Below, piece after piece: positions 55,292 to 64,000 of a stretch of DNA of 64,000 nucleotides. Position numbers and translations under genes: made by a program. Numbering within the stretch: position 1 is the stretch's first letter; each line of letters opens with the position of its first letter. Source of the stretch: VAZQ01 sp963758945 (GTDB lineage: Bacteria; Pseudomonadota; Alphaproteobacteria; Rhizobiales; Xanthobacteraceae); contig CAVWXY010000019.1 in the NCBI GenBank assembly GCA_963758945.1, positions 18,361 through 82,360 of the forward strand, written 5' to 3'. The notes below the pieces were generated by a model. That model saw nothing but the letters and a program-made list of their open reading frames with translations, did not search any database and was not told the origin of the DNA.

Positions 55292-56483
55292 TCACCGCAC
55301 CGGATAGAAGTTCGGCCCGACGGCGCGCACCTTGCGCTTGCCCGGCGCGTCCGCGGGCTTGTCCTCCACGGCAGGCGCGGGGGCGTTCTCGGTGCTGTCG
55401 GCCGCCGCCGCTGCGGCGGTTGCCGCATTCTTCGGCGCGCCCCGGCCTGCCTCGGGCTTGACCGGTTTGCCCTTGGCGTCGAAGCGCGGCTGCGAAAGCT
55501 CCTTCGCCCGCTCCTCGTTGACGACGATGTCGCCGCGCTCGACGGTCTGGTCGTCGCTGCCTTGCCGAGCGCGTCCGCCCAGGACTGGCCGGACGCCCGG
55601 CAGCCGCAGGCCGGGTTTAAGGTCTTGCGGTAGCTGAACGCGGTGGGCAGCTCCGAGTACGGCCTGCCGGTGCTCGACATCGCCTGCGCCACGTCCTCGC
55701 CGGGGTTGCGGTAGCTGTAGAGCGTCACCTCGGTCGCCGGGCAAAGCCGCGGCAGAGCTGTTCGTCGTCGGCGAACTTGCCCGGCACCGTGGAATAGGAA
55801 ATCGGGAAATAGTAGCCGTCGCAGGTGCGCACGCAGATCGTCCGATAGGTGCCCGCGAGCGGCTCGTCCGGAGCGGGCGATGAATGATGTTCCGCCGAAC
55901 AGGGCGTCGAAGAAGCCGCCCGGCCCGCCGGTGGCGTATTGGCGGTACTGCGGGCCGCAGTCGTTCTGGCCGAGCGCCGCCAGGATCCCGCGCCGCTGCC
56001 CCTCGCGCTCGCCGCTGTTGCCCTGCAGCGCTGGATCCCGCCGAGCATGCGGTCGAGGTTCGCGCGCATCTGCTGGATCTGGTTGTTGAGCGGTCCGCAT
56101 TGCGGCGGTTGGCCGCCGAACAGCGCGAAGAAACCGCGGCCTTCGCAACCCAGCTGCTGCGCCTGCTGTCCGAGCCGGTCGAGCTCCGCTTGCTGCTGGT
56201 TGGCGGCGTCCTCATAGCGCCTGATCTGATCCGCCGTCGCCGGATCGCGTGTTGCCGCGGTCGAGCGTGGCGAGCTGGCCTTCGAGCCGGATGCAGACCG
56301 GATGCGGCCGGCCGCCGGCGCGGAAGGCGGATATGGCTGCTGTGCGGCCGCCGGCGCGGCGCCCAGCACGACGATGGGCAGCCCGCTGCGCAGTGCGCGC
56401 AAAAGTTTCGAGATCCTGTTCCAGTCATGAAGTGGGCCCGGCCCGCCGCGCAGCTTCGGATGAAGCTCCGGAATGGTGACCAA
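55292..56483 (-). pseudogene. DUF2865 domain protein, several frameshifts
   Basis: Read right to left, the pieces form one DUF2865 protein: signal-like LPIVVLGAAPAAAQQ; a helical part ADQIRRYEDAANQQQAELDRLGQQAQQLGC; the conserved TYRTICVRTCDGYYFPISYSTVPGKFADDEQLC in one frame; CPATEVTLYSYRNPGEDVAQAMS and LPTAFSYRKTLNPACGCRASGQSWADALG in another; then VVNEERAKELSQPRFDAKGKPVKPE to PNFYPVR. At least three indels are needed to join them. The function is unknown. The start is uncertain and 56483 is only the outermost ATG. Confidence 0.7.
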
Positions 56484-56551
56484 AGTGTGAAAAGACTGGG
56501 CCGCTCGAACCGGGCGCGTATGTCAAGCCGAACAAGGCTATTGCGGGCCGG

Positions 56552-57440
56552 TCACGTTGTCCGCAAGGCCGGCTTTGCCGCCGCGGCCGCCTGCGCGGCC
56601 TCGCTGTGCAGGTTCCAGACGATGCCGCTGATGATGAGGCCGGCGCCGGCAAACACGAACACGTCGAGCGGCTCGGCATAGAGCCACCAGCCCACCACCG
56701 CGATCAGGGGAATGCGCAAGAAGTCGAGCGGCACCACGAGGCTCGCGTCGCCGGCGCGGAAGGCATTGCTGAGGCAGAAGTGCGCGAACAGCCCGGCGGC
56801 CCCATCCCAATGATGGCCGGAAGTGGGGCAGATCGAGCCTGCCGAAGAAGAGCGGGCGGAGACGGCGAGCCCGAGCGGCAGCTGGATGACGTTCATCCAG
56901 AACACGATCGCGAACGTGCTTTCCGTCGTCGTGAGCTTCTTGGTGGCGATCTGCTTGATGCCGTAGCCGAGCGCTGCCGTGAGCACCAGCAGCGCGCCGG
57001 CTGAAACGTCTCGAGCCCGGGCCGCAGGATGACCAGACGCCCGCGAGCCCGAGCACCACCGCGCCGATCCGGCTCGCGGTCATGCGCTCGCCCAGAAACA
57101 TCGGGCGCCAGCAGGATCGTCCAGGCCGGCATGGTGAATTCGAGCGCGAATCATCGCAAGCGGCACAGCAGCAGCGAGGACGCCCACAGATATTGCGAGC
57201 CGAAATGGATCGTGTTGCGCAGCACGTGCAGGCCGCAGGTGCCGGGTGACGGTATGGCGGCGCGCGGTCGGCCGCGCCACCGCTACCGCGGCGATGATCA
57301 GGAGGCCGAGGCCGCGCGCACCGCGAGAATCTCGATGATGCTCAGCGTATCCGACAGCGCGCGGATCGACACCGCCATCACGCTGAACGACAGCAGCGCG
57401 CCGGTCATCCAGAGGACGACGCGAACGAGTGGGTGCACGC
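56552..57440 (-). pseudogene. EamA/DMT-superfamily permease, multiple frameshifts
   Basis: Fragments in all three minus frames line up as a ten-helix DMT transporter: GALLSFSVMAVSIRALSDTLSIIEI, LRNTIHFGSQYLWASSLLL, LEFTMPAWTILLAPMFLGERMTASRIGAVVLGLAGV, LTAALGYGIKQIATKKLTTTEST, and AGLFAHFCLSNAFRAGDASLVVPLDFLRIPLIAVVGWWLYAEP. The last part (from about 56986) is in one frame. At least five indels separate the others. It would export or import small metabolites. Given the state of neighbouring core genes, sequence error is likely. Confidence 0.7.
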
Positions 57441-57499
57441 GGGCTGTCCGGGGCTGCGCTCAGGAAGCGAGCGGACGGCGATCGCCTATCTGCATCACG

Positions 57500-58129
57500 T
57501 TATTCGGCGTCCGGCTGGTTCTCCGGCCGCGCCCGCTCGAAGGCGGCCAGCTTGGCGCAGGCGGCGTCGATGGCGACGAGCTTGGGAAAGCGTTCGAGCG
57601 GCACTTTGAGGCGGCGCGCATTGGCGACCTGCGGCACCAGGCAGATGTCGGCGAGCGTGACCTCGCTGCCGTAGGCATAGGGGCCCGGCCGCACCATCGC
57701 TCCGAGCGCTCGAAGCCGGCCAGCACCCAATGATGGTACCAGGCGTCGATCTTCGCCTGGTCCTGGCCAAGCTCGTTCTTGAGGTAGCGCAGCGGCCCCA
57801 CGTTGTTGAGCGGGTGGATGTCGCAGGCGACGGCAGCGCCGCGCGCGGAGCGCACGCCCGACCGGGTCGCCCGGCAGCAACGGCGGCTGCGGGTGAACCT
57901 CGTCGAGATATTCGATGATGGCGAGCGACTGGGTGATGAGCTCGCCGGAATCGAGCCGCAGTGTCGGCACCCGCATCTGCGGATTGATCGCCCGGTATTC
58001 CGGCTTGAGGTTCTGTCCGCCATCCTTCTGCAGGTGGATCGCGACGGTCTCGTAGCTCAGCCCCTTGAGGTTGAACGCGATGCGCACGCGATAGGCGGCC
58101 GACGAGCGGAAATAGGAATAGAGCTTCAC
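57500..58129 (-). CDS. maiA: Maleylacetoacetate isomerase (zeta-class GST), internal segment out of frame
   Basis: MaiA isomerises maleylacetoacetate to fumarylacetoacetate in homogentisate breakdown. The start KLYSYFRSSAAYRVRIAFNLKG contains the zeta-class SSAAYRVR glutathione motif. NPQMRVPTLRLDSGELITQSLAIIEYLDE follows, and the end has YGSEVTLADICLVPQVANARR. Between about 57690 and 57870 the main frame is unlike the family, while another frame gives the expected ACDIHPLNNVGPLRYLKNELGQ and AWYHHWVLAGFE. So two compensating indels enclose that segment. The start is GTG 58129. A MarR-type gene lies upstream on the same strand. Confidence 0.8.
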   Translation of the reverse strand: MKLYSYFRSSAAYRVRIAFNLKGLSYETVAIHLQKDGGQNLKPEYRAINPQMRVPTLRLDSGELITQSLAIIEYLDEVHPQPPLLPGDPVGRALRARRCRRLRHPPAQQRGAAALPQERAWPGPGEDRRLVPSLGAGRLRALGAMVRPGPYAYGSEVTLADICLVPQVANARRLKVPLERFPKLVAIDAACAKLAAFERARPENQPDAE

Positions 58130-58311
58130 GAGAGGTCCTGTTGGAACGGGTGCGGTAGCCGGCTCGAAGGCGTTCACGCCACTCGTGGCAGGCTTGAGCC
58201 GAGCGCAATGCGGGGCGGCTGGAGCCCCCGCCCGATCGCACCCGGATTTCGCGATGGCGCCTCGCAAGACGCGCGTGAACGCGCTCAAGGCTCCATCCGG
58301 ACTGCGGGCAA

Positions 58312-58826
58312 TCATCAGAGTCTTGTCGTTCTCGATTTCGGCGACGAGCTTGGCAGAGCGCTCGGTGAGTTGCGCCATGGCGCGGTCGAAGGCGACGCGG
58401 TCGGCGGGTGTCACTGCCTCGGCCAGCCGGTCGGTGAAGGCGCGCGCGCGCGGCGCCAGCTCCTCGTAGACGGCGCGGCCGGCCGGGGTCAGCGACAGGA
58501 AGGCCTCGCGCAGGTCGTCGCGGTTGGCGCGCCGGGTGAGAAACTTGCGCTGCTCGAGCTGGGCGACCGCCCGCGACACCTTGGTCTTGTGCATGTGGGT
58601 GCGCGCGCCGATGGCCTTGCCGGTCATCACCCCGAACTGGCCGAGGCTGACCAGCACCCGCCATTCCGGTATCCCAATACCGTACGCCCGTAGACCCTGG
58701 TGAGCGCCTGGGAGACCAGGCTGGACAGCACGTTGAGCCGGTGCGGCAGGAAGTCCTCCAGCCGGATGATCGGCGTCTCGGCGCCTGGCGCGGGCGCCGC
58801 TCGACCCGGACTGGAGGAGGTCTCAT
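58312..58826 (-). pseudogene. MarR-family transcriptional regulator, frameshifted
   Basis: Pieces give DFLPHRLNVLSSLVSQALTRVY, then IPEWRVLVSLGQFGVMTGKAIG, the winged-helix MHKTKVSRAVAQLEQRKFLTRRANRDDLREAFLSLTPAGRAVYEEL, and a dimerisation helix ending EIENDKTL. At least two indels lie in the N-terminal third, and the stop is also out of frame, so the main frame runs on toward maiA. MarR proteins repress catabolic genes and respond to aromatic ligands. Its place directly upstream of maiA suggests control of homogentisate breakdown. Confidence 0.7.
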
Positions 58827-59035
58827 CGTTGCGCGCCCCAAGCCGAGCGCCTGGTGCGTCGGCCGCACGCGCGCAGATGGCCGAAGACGGGCGATGTGCA
58901 ACGGCGGCCGGGTATGTCGCGAAGACGCCTCTCGAGTGAGATCAGGCGAGGGGCAAACTCGGCCTGCTCACCGCCGCAAGCGGGGGAGGTGAGGCCGGAG
59001 CCGCGCTTCGAGCATACGCTGAGCAAAAGGGGGGC

Positions 59036-59332
59036 CTAGCGCGTGCACTCGATGGCGACGAATTCGTTGCGCCCCGCCGGCCCCGCTGCTCGTGGGAACC
59101 GCCCCGGTGATCTCGTCGCGGTCGACCCTGCGGAAGGAGCCGCCTGCTGAACTCGCGCGACTTGCAATAGGCTGTCGCTACCGCCACGCCGCAGGTCGCG
59201 CCGCTCGCCAGGCAGCGGTCGACCCCGTAGCCGTCCGAATTATTGGCAATGATGAAGATGCGCTTCTCGGCGTGCGCCGAGACATTGCCAACAGCGGCGC
59301 CGCGAAGGCGAAAGCGGCCAGGAGAACCGCAT
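59036..59332 (-). pseudogene. Small secreted Cys-containing protein, frameshifted
   Basis: On the minus strand the pieces read MRFSWPLS (signal), EKRIFIIANNSDGYGVDRCL, ATCGVAVATAYCKSREFS, GSFRRVDRDEITGAVP and NEFVAIECTR, ending at 59036. I recognise this order as a small conserved secreted protein common in Bradyrhizobium-like bacteria, about 95-105 residues with several Cys. At least three indels break it here. The function is unknown. Confidence 0.55.
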
Positions 59333-59795
59333 GGGTGGCAGCTCGCTCTCGGTGCGCACCGGGATCGGTACAGTTGCCGAGAATGCGTGCGAAACCGTTA
59401 AGGGCTCGTTAAGTCCGCCCGCCGGACTCCACCCGGTCCCAGCGGCTGTGTGTAGCGCGGTTCGCGCGGTTGCTACTAGAGCGGGAAAGCCACACTTTCC
59501 GGCGTTTTCCGTCTTTCCCACAGGCCGGATGCGAGGCCCGTCGATGGCCCGGCGGCTCCCGCCAGGGCAGGCCCTTGACGCGGTCGCCTGGTTCCCCATT
59601 GTCGCCGCCATGAACGGCCTTGACCACGTCTGCGGCATTTGCCCGGAGATTATTCGCTAGCGACCTCGCTGGCTGCGGCCGTCTGTTCTCCTGACCGAGA
59701 TTTTTGGACGCCCGGCCAGCAGGCCGCAGGCGGACGTTTCGTTTCGGCGCCGCGCAAGCGAGACGGAATCGCGAGCACGAAGAGACGCAGTCACG
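59333..59795. other. Intergenic region before cysS, no gene recognised
   Basis: No family resemblance is seen in these 463 bases on either strand. A short inverted repeat GGAAAG ... CTTTCC lies near 59487-59501. Promoter elements for cysS are expected but not obvious. Given the indel-rich surroundings, a broken small gene cannot be excluded. Confidence 0.4.
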
Positions 59796-61311
59796 ATGGA
59801 GTTGAAGCTCTACGATACGCTGACGCGCGAGAAGCGGGTCTTCGCCCCGCTCGATCCCGCGAACGTGCGCATGTACGTGTGCGGGCCGACGGTCTACGAC
59901 TTCGCCCATATCGGCAATGCGCGGCCGGTGATCGTGTTCGACGTGCTGTTCCGGCTGCTGCGGCACCTCTATGGCGCCGACCACGTCACCTACGTCCGCA
60001 ACATCACCGACGTCGACGACAAGATCAACGCGCGCGCGGCGCAGGAATATCCCGACCTGCCGCTGAACGAGGCGATCCGCCTCGTCACCGAGAAGACCGA
60101 GCGGCAATTCCACGAGGACGTCGACGCGCTCGGCTGCCTGCGTCCGACCATCGAGCCGCGCGCGACCGAGCACATCGACGAGATGAAGGCGCTGATCGAG
60201 CGGCTGGTCGCGGCGGGCCATGCCTACGTGGCCGAGGAGCACGTGCTGTTCAGCGTGCCGTCGATGCCGGATTACGGCAGGCTGTCGAAGCGCTCGCTCG
60301 ACGAGATGGAGGCGGGCGCGCGCGTCGAGGTCGCGCCCTACAAGCGCGACGCCAAGGACTTCGTGCTGTGGAAGCCGTCGAAGCCGGGCGAGCCGGCGTG
60401 GCCGTCGCCGTGCGGGCATCGCGGCGCCGGGGCGGCCGGGCTGGCACATCGAGTGCTCGGCGATGTCGTGGAAGCATCTGGGCGAGACCTTCGACATCCA
60501 CGGCGGCGGCATCGACCTCGTGTTTCCGCACCACGAGAACGAGATCGCGCAGTCGCGCTGCGCCTTCCACGCGCCGGTGATGGCGAATTACTGGATGCAC
60601 AACGGCTTCCTGCAGGTCGAAGGCGAGAAGATGGCAAGAGCCTGGGGAATTTCGTGACGATCCGGGAATTGCTTAACAGCTCAAATTTGGCGGCCGCGTT
60701 GGGGATGGTACGTACTTCGGCTTGCAATGCTTAGAACACACTATCGTCAGCCAATCGATTGGACGCTAGGAAGCGTTCGTTGAGTGAACGCACTGAGAAT
60801 CTGAAGCGACCTTGAGGGCGATCACGATCAATTGGCTCGGGAACAGGTATTAAGGTTCCGACGCCGAATACACGCGAAGCAATTCTTTCGATGCACTTGG
60901 CAGGACGATCTCAATACACCGGCCGCGAAGCTGACCTCCACCGAACTTGCTGTCATGAGCGCATCGACTGATGACGGCTGACGCAGCGGCCGAAATGGCT
61001 GGCATTCGCGTCTGCTGCAGATCGGCCTGTCGAGCGAGCTGGTTAGACCAGTGGTCAGGAACGCAGCACAAACGACGCTTTATCGGCTACATGAGGTCGA
61101 TCGAAGACGTACGGACTCAATTCAGCTCGCGAGACGACATGGGCTGGATCCAACGCACAGATTGATGCGCTTGTACGACCGAATAGCGCGCAGACTTGCC
61201 GCTCGCAAGCGAAGAGATTTCCGAGTCCGATCGCATCCGCGACGAGCTTGCCGCCATGGGCATCGTGCTCAAGGATACCAAGGACGGCACACGACTGGGA
61301 GATGCGCGATG
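59796..61311 (+). pseudogene. cysS: Cysteinyl-tRNA synthetase, many frameshifts and an unusual AT-richer middle
   Basis: CysRS charges tRNA-Cys. The first 210 residues are intact: YVCGPTVYDFAHIGNARPVIVFD with the HIGN motif and a zinc Cys. Then GWHIECSAMSWKHLGETFDIHGGGIDLVFPHHENEIAQS, GEKM and KSLGNFVTIRELL (KMSKS region) appear in alternating frames. From about 60670 the composition drops, yet LRLAMLRTHYRQPIDWTL, DDLNTPAA, IARRLAARKRRDF and ESDRIRDELAAMGIVLKDTKDGT can still be found in order up to about 61300. Total length (about 500 codons) fits the enzyme. Many indels are needed, so either the sequence is poor here or this is a decayed copy. Confidence 0.75.
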
Positions 61312-61811
61312 ATGGCGCGGCGGAGCCGAAGATCGCGATGCGGCCGTTTCTGCCGCAGGACGCGCCGGTGCTGGTCGAGATCTTCCGCGCCAGCGTCGAG
61401 GAGTTGAGCGCGGACGACTACAGCGAGCGCAGCGCGCGGCCTGGGCCTCGGCGGCCGACGACGAGGAGGTTCGCCGCAAAGCTCGCCAAGCGGCTGACGC
61501 TGATCGGCACCATGGACGGTTCTTCGGTCGGCTTCGCGACGCTCGACGGCGCCGACATCTCGACATGCTCTACGTGCATCCGCCGCGGCCGGCCACGGCG
61601 TCGGCTCGCATGCTGCTCGACGCGCTCGAACGGCTGCCGCGCTCGCGCGGCGCCGGCAGGCTCTCGGCCGACGTGAGCGACAGCGCGCAGGGCTTCTTCA
61701 GGAAGCACGGCTACACGCCGCGGCAGCGCAATACGCGTTCCGGTCGCCGGCGAGTGGCTCGCCAATACCACCATGGAAAAGCAACTGGCGCCGAAGGAGC
61801 GCGCATCATGA
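61302..61811 (+). pseudogene. GNAT-family N-acetyltransferase, frameshifted
   Basis: The start MRDDGAAEPKIAMRPFLPQDAPVLVEIFRASVEELSADDYSE is typical of GNAT proteins. FAAKLAKRLTLIGTMDGSSVGFATLDGAD and then, in another frame, MLYVHP, MLLDALERL, LSADVSDSAQGFFRKHGYTPRQRNT follow, and a third frame ends in APKERAS at 61811. The acetyl-CoA loop (usually GxGxG/A) falls at an indel around 61590. Corrected length is about 165 residues. It overlaps the cysS end by a few bases. The substrate is unknown. Confidence 0.65.
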
Positions 61812-61915
61812 GCAAGCCCGACACGCCGTTTCCCCGCGCTTGGCTCTACTACATCATCTCTCAAATACGGAGTGATCTTGCCGCCGTCCACTCGTCACGC
61901 TCTACACCTCTGTGA
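61808..61915 (+). CDS. Small putative membrane protein, uncertain
   Basis: An ATG overlaps the GNAT stop (ATGA) and opens SKPDTPFPRAWLYYII. After an apparent indel at about 61860 another frame continues LKYGVIL and then hydrophobic residues, which looks like a short single-helix membrane protein. I do not recognise a family. Only the overlapping start and hydrophobic stretch support it. Confidence 0.3.
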   Translation: MSKPDTPFPRAWLYYIISQIRSDLAAVHSSRSTPL

Positions 61916-62038
61916 GCGCTCTGGAGGATAAGAGCAAGACATGCACGCGCTTCGGCACTGTCTCCACCACGTCGTGCTTAGGCGGTCATCGCCGCGATGC
62001 TGGTCGCCTCGTCGCCGCCGAATTATTGTGAGTTCAGC

Positions 62039-63638
62039 ATGTCCCGCGAACGCCTCTACCTCTTCGACACCACGCTGCGCGACGGCGCGCAGACGAAGGG
62101 CGTCGATTTCACGCTGCACGACAAGCTCGCGATCGCCGGCATGCTCGACGATCTCGGCGTCGACTACGTCGAGGGCGGCTATCCGGGCGCCAACCCGACC
62201 GACACCGAGTTGTTCGCGCAGGAGCGCAAGCTCGGCACCACCTTCACGGCGTTCGGCATGACGCGGCGGCCCGGCCGCTCGACCTCGAACGATCCCGGGC
62301 TCGCCGCGCTGCTCGACGCCAAGGCCGACGCCATCTGCTTCGTCGCCAAGTCGTGGGACTACCACGTGAAGGTCGCGCTGGAGACGACGAACGAGGAGAA
62401 CCTGGCCTCGATCCGCGACAGCGTGCGCGCGGCGAAGGCGAAGGGCAGGGAGGTGCTGCTCGACTGCGAGCACTTCTTCGACGGCTACAAGGCCAATCCG
62501 CGCCTACGCGCTCGCCTGCGCCAAGGCGGCCTACGAGGAGGGCGCGCGCTGGGTGGTGCTGTGCGACACCAACGGCGGCGCGCTGCCGCACGAGGTGGAG
62601 AAGATCGTCGGCGAGGTGGTCGAAGGCGATCCCCGGCGACCACGTCGGCATCCACGCCCACAACGACACCGAGCAGGCGGTGGCGAATTCGTTTGCCGCG
62701 GTGCGCGCCGGCGCGCGCCAGATCCAGGGCACGCTCAACGGGCTCGGCGAGCGCTGCGGCAACGCCAACCTCGTCTCCATCATCCCGACGCTGAAGCTCA
62801 AGCCCGAGTTCGCGGACCAATTCGAGATCGGCGTGTCGGACGACAAGCTCAAGCCCTCGCGCATGTCTCGCGCGCGCTCGACGAGATGCTCAACCGCGCG
62901 CCCAACCGCCACGCGCCCTACGTCGGCGAGAGCGCGTTCGCCACCAAGGCCGGCATCCATGCCTCGGCGATCATGAAGGAGCCCGGCGACCTACGAGCAC
63001 GTGGCGCCGGAGAGCGTCGGCAACCGGCGCAAGCTGCTGGTCTCCGACCAGGCCGGCAAGTCGAACGTGCTGGCCGAGCTCGACCGCATCGGGCTCAAGG
63101 TCGACAAGGACGATCCCGCGCATCGGGCGGCTGCTCGACGAGGTGAAGGAGCGCGAGGCGATCGGCTATGCCTACGAGGCGGCGGATGCCTCCTTCGAGC
63201 TGCTGGCGCGGCGCATGCTCGGCAAGGTGCCGGACTATTTCGACGTCGAGAAATTCGACGTCAACGTCGAGCAGCGCGACAACGCGCGTCGGCGAGCGCG
63301 TCACGGTGTCGATGGCGGTGGTGAAGGTGAAGGTCGACGGCGAGACCATGATCTCGGCGGCGGAAGGCAACGGTCCGGTCAACGCGCTCGACCTCGCGCT
63401 GCGCAAGGACCTCGGCAAGTACCAGAGCGACATCAGCGGGCTCGAGCTGGTCGACTACCGCGTGCGTATCCTCAATGCCGGCACCGAGGCGGTGACGCGC
63501 GTGCTGATCGAGAGCCAGGACGAGAGCGGCGAGCGCTGGACCACGGTCGGCGTGTCGCCCAACATCATCGACGCCTCGTTCCAGGCGCTGATGGATTCGA
63601 TCGTGTACAAGCTGGTGAGCTCCGGAGCGCCGGCGTGA
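62039..63638 (+). pseudogene. cimA: (R)-citramalate synthase, several frameshifts
   Basis: CimA condenses acetyl-CoA and pyruvate to citramalate for isoleucine synthesis. The start RERLYLFDTTLRDGAQTKGVDFTLHDKLAIA, VEGGYPGANPTD and ICFVAKSWDYHVKVAL is in frame to about 62505. VVLCDTNGGALPHEV, HVGIHAHNDTEQAVANSFAA, GTLNGLGERCGNANL, AFATKAGIHASAI, RRKLLVSDQAGKSN and the regulatory C-terminus (VKVKVDGETMISAAEGNGPVNALDLALRK to SSGAPA) continue in alternating frames. At least six single-base indels are needed, at about 62505, 62633, 62868, 62990, 63125 and 63288. Corrected length is about 530 residues, normal for CimA. Confidence 0.85.
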
Positions 63639-63645
63639 GCCGTCC

Positions 63646-64000
63646 ATGATCGACCATGTCTCCGTCGCGGTGCGCGACCTCGAGCGCGCCGCGCGCTTCT
63701 ACCGGGCAGTCCTGGGCGCCATCGGCTATGCGCAGCTCGAGGCCCGGCCGCTCACCGTCGGTTTCGGCAAGACCTATCCCGAGCTCTGGATCAATCTGCG
63801 TTCCGCCATGGCGCCGGCCGCTCCCGACAGCGGCGCGCATGTCGCGCTGCGCGTGCGGACGACCGACTTGGTCAACGCCTTCCACGCCGCGGCGCTCGCG
63901 GAGGGCGGCACCTCCGACGGCGCCCCGGGCCCGCGACCGCAGCACGGCGAAGGCTATTACGCCGCCTTCGTGCGCGATCCCGACGGCAACCGCATCGAGG
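63646..64000 (+). CDS. VOC (glyoxalase/bleomycin-resistance) family protein, 5' part
   Basis: The gene starts at ATG 63646, 7 bp after cimA, and is still open at the window end (118 codons seen). DHVSVAVRDLERAARFYRAVLGAIGY supplies the first metal His. Later YAAFVRDPDGNRIE holds the distal Glu region. These are two beta-alpha-beta-beta-beta modules of a vicinal oxygen chelate enzyme. Function within the family (isomerase, dioxygenase, lyase) cannot be told. This end of the window shows no indel in the gene. Confidence 0.85.
   Translation, partial: MIDHVSVAVRDLERAARFYRAVLGAIGYAQLEARPLTVGFGKTYPELWINLRSAMAPAAPDSGAHVALRVRTTDLVNAFHAAALAEGGTSDGAPGPRPQHGEGYYAAFVRDPDGNRIE

Overview
The window is high-GC DNA from an alphaproteobacterium, most likely a soil member of the Hyphomicrobiales near Bradyrhizobium or Xanthobacteraceae. 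Pointers are the TRAP/TAXI transporters, HWE-type histidine kinases, a DUF2865 protein, a PiuC-like hydroxylase, and two repeat types typical of this order (24215-24266 and 55116-55232).

Region 1, about 1-15.3 kb, is an accessory catabolic block. It holds the 3' end of a periplasmic-binding-protein-like gene, a TAXI TRAP transporter (binding protein plus fused permease), a small YdhR-like protein, and a NicX/M29-like protein. Two tandem molybdenum hydroxylase large subunits follow without small or medium subunits, then a UbiD decarboxylase, an ACMSD-like amidohydrolase interrupted by a deletion, an NMT1-like binding protein and a convergent cupin. Together they suggest uptake and breakdown of an aromatic or N-heteroaromatic carboxylate. 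The substrate is not determined.

Region 2, about 15.3-19.3 kb, is a mobile scrap zone. It has fragments of an SDR and a flavoprotein, an intact DDE insertion sequence with 21-bp inverted repeats that truncates a second transposase, 62 nt of a tRNA-Arg(CCG) 3' end, and a frameshifted tyrosine integrase divergent from dusA. The first codons of dusA are AT-rich and then turn abruptly GC-rich, as expected at a dusA-integrated island junction.

Region 3, about 19.2-33.2 kb, is mostly core genes: dusA, an HWE kinase, a ClC channel, a TSUP permease, an aspartic protease with DUF1289, a GST, an MBL protein, a broken isochorismatase, an HIBADH-like dehydrogenase, the Mrp ATPase, a sterol desaturase, an OmpR/EnvZ-type pair and a PiuC-like hydroxylase.

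Region 4, about 33.4-41.9 kb, has a helical periplasmic protein next to a MauG-like diheme peroxidase fused to a cupredoxin. Three tandem Tat-exported TRAP binding proteins (FcbT1/COG4663 type) then converge on one DctQ-DctM permease pair.

Region 5, about 42-55 kb, is housekeeping: moaA, a PEGA lipoprotein, gph, rpiA, a DUF2059 protein, gor, a PAS/HWE/REC hybrid kinase, class II DAHP synthase, dgkA, nadE and a MetE-like methyltransferase. Two copies of a roughly 165-bp double-hairpin repeat lie at 41988-42152 and 51876-52042.

Region 6, about 55-64 kb, holds recognisable core genes (DUF2865, DMT transporter, maiA, MarR, a small secreted protein, cysS, a GNAT, cimA, a VOC protein). Nearly all carry several single-base indels. 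The frameshift density rises sharply here and looks more like poor sequence quality than biology, so coordinates in this part are approximate.
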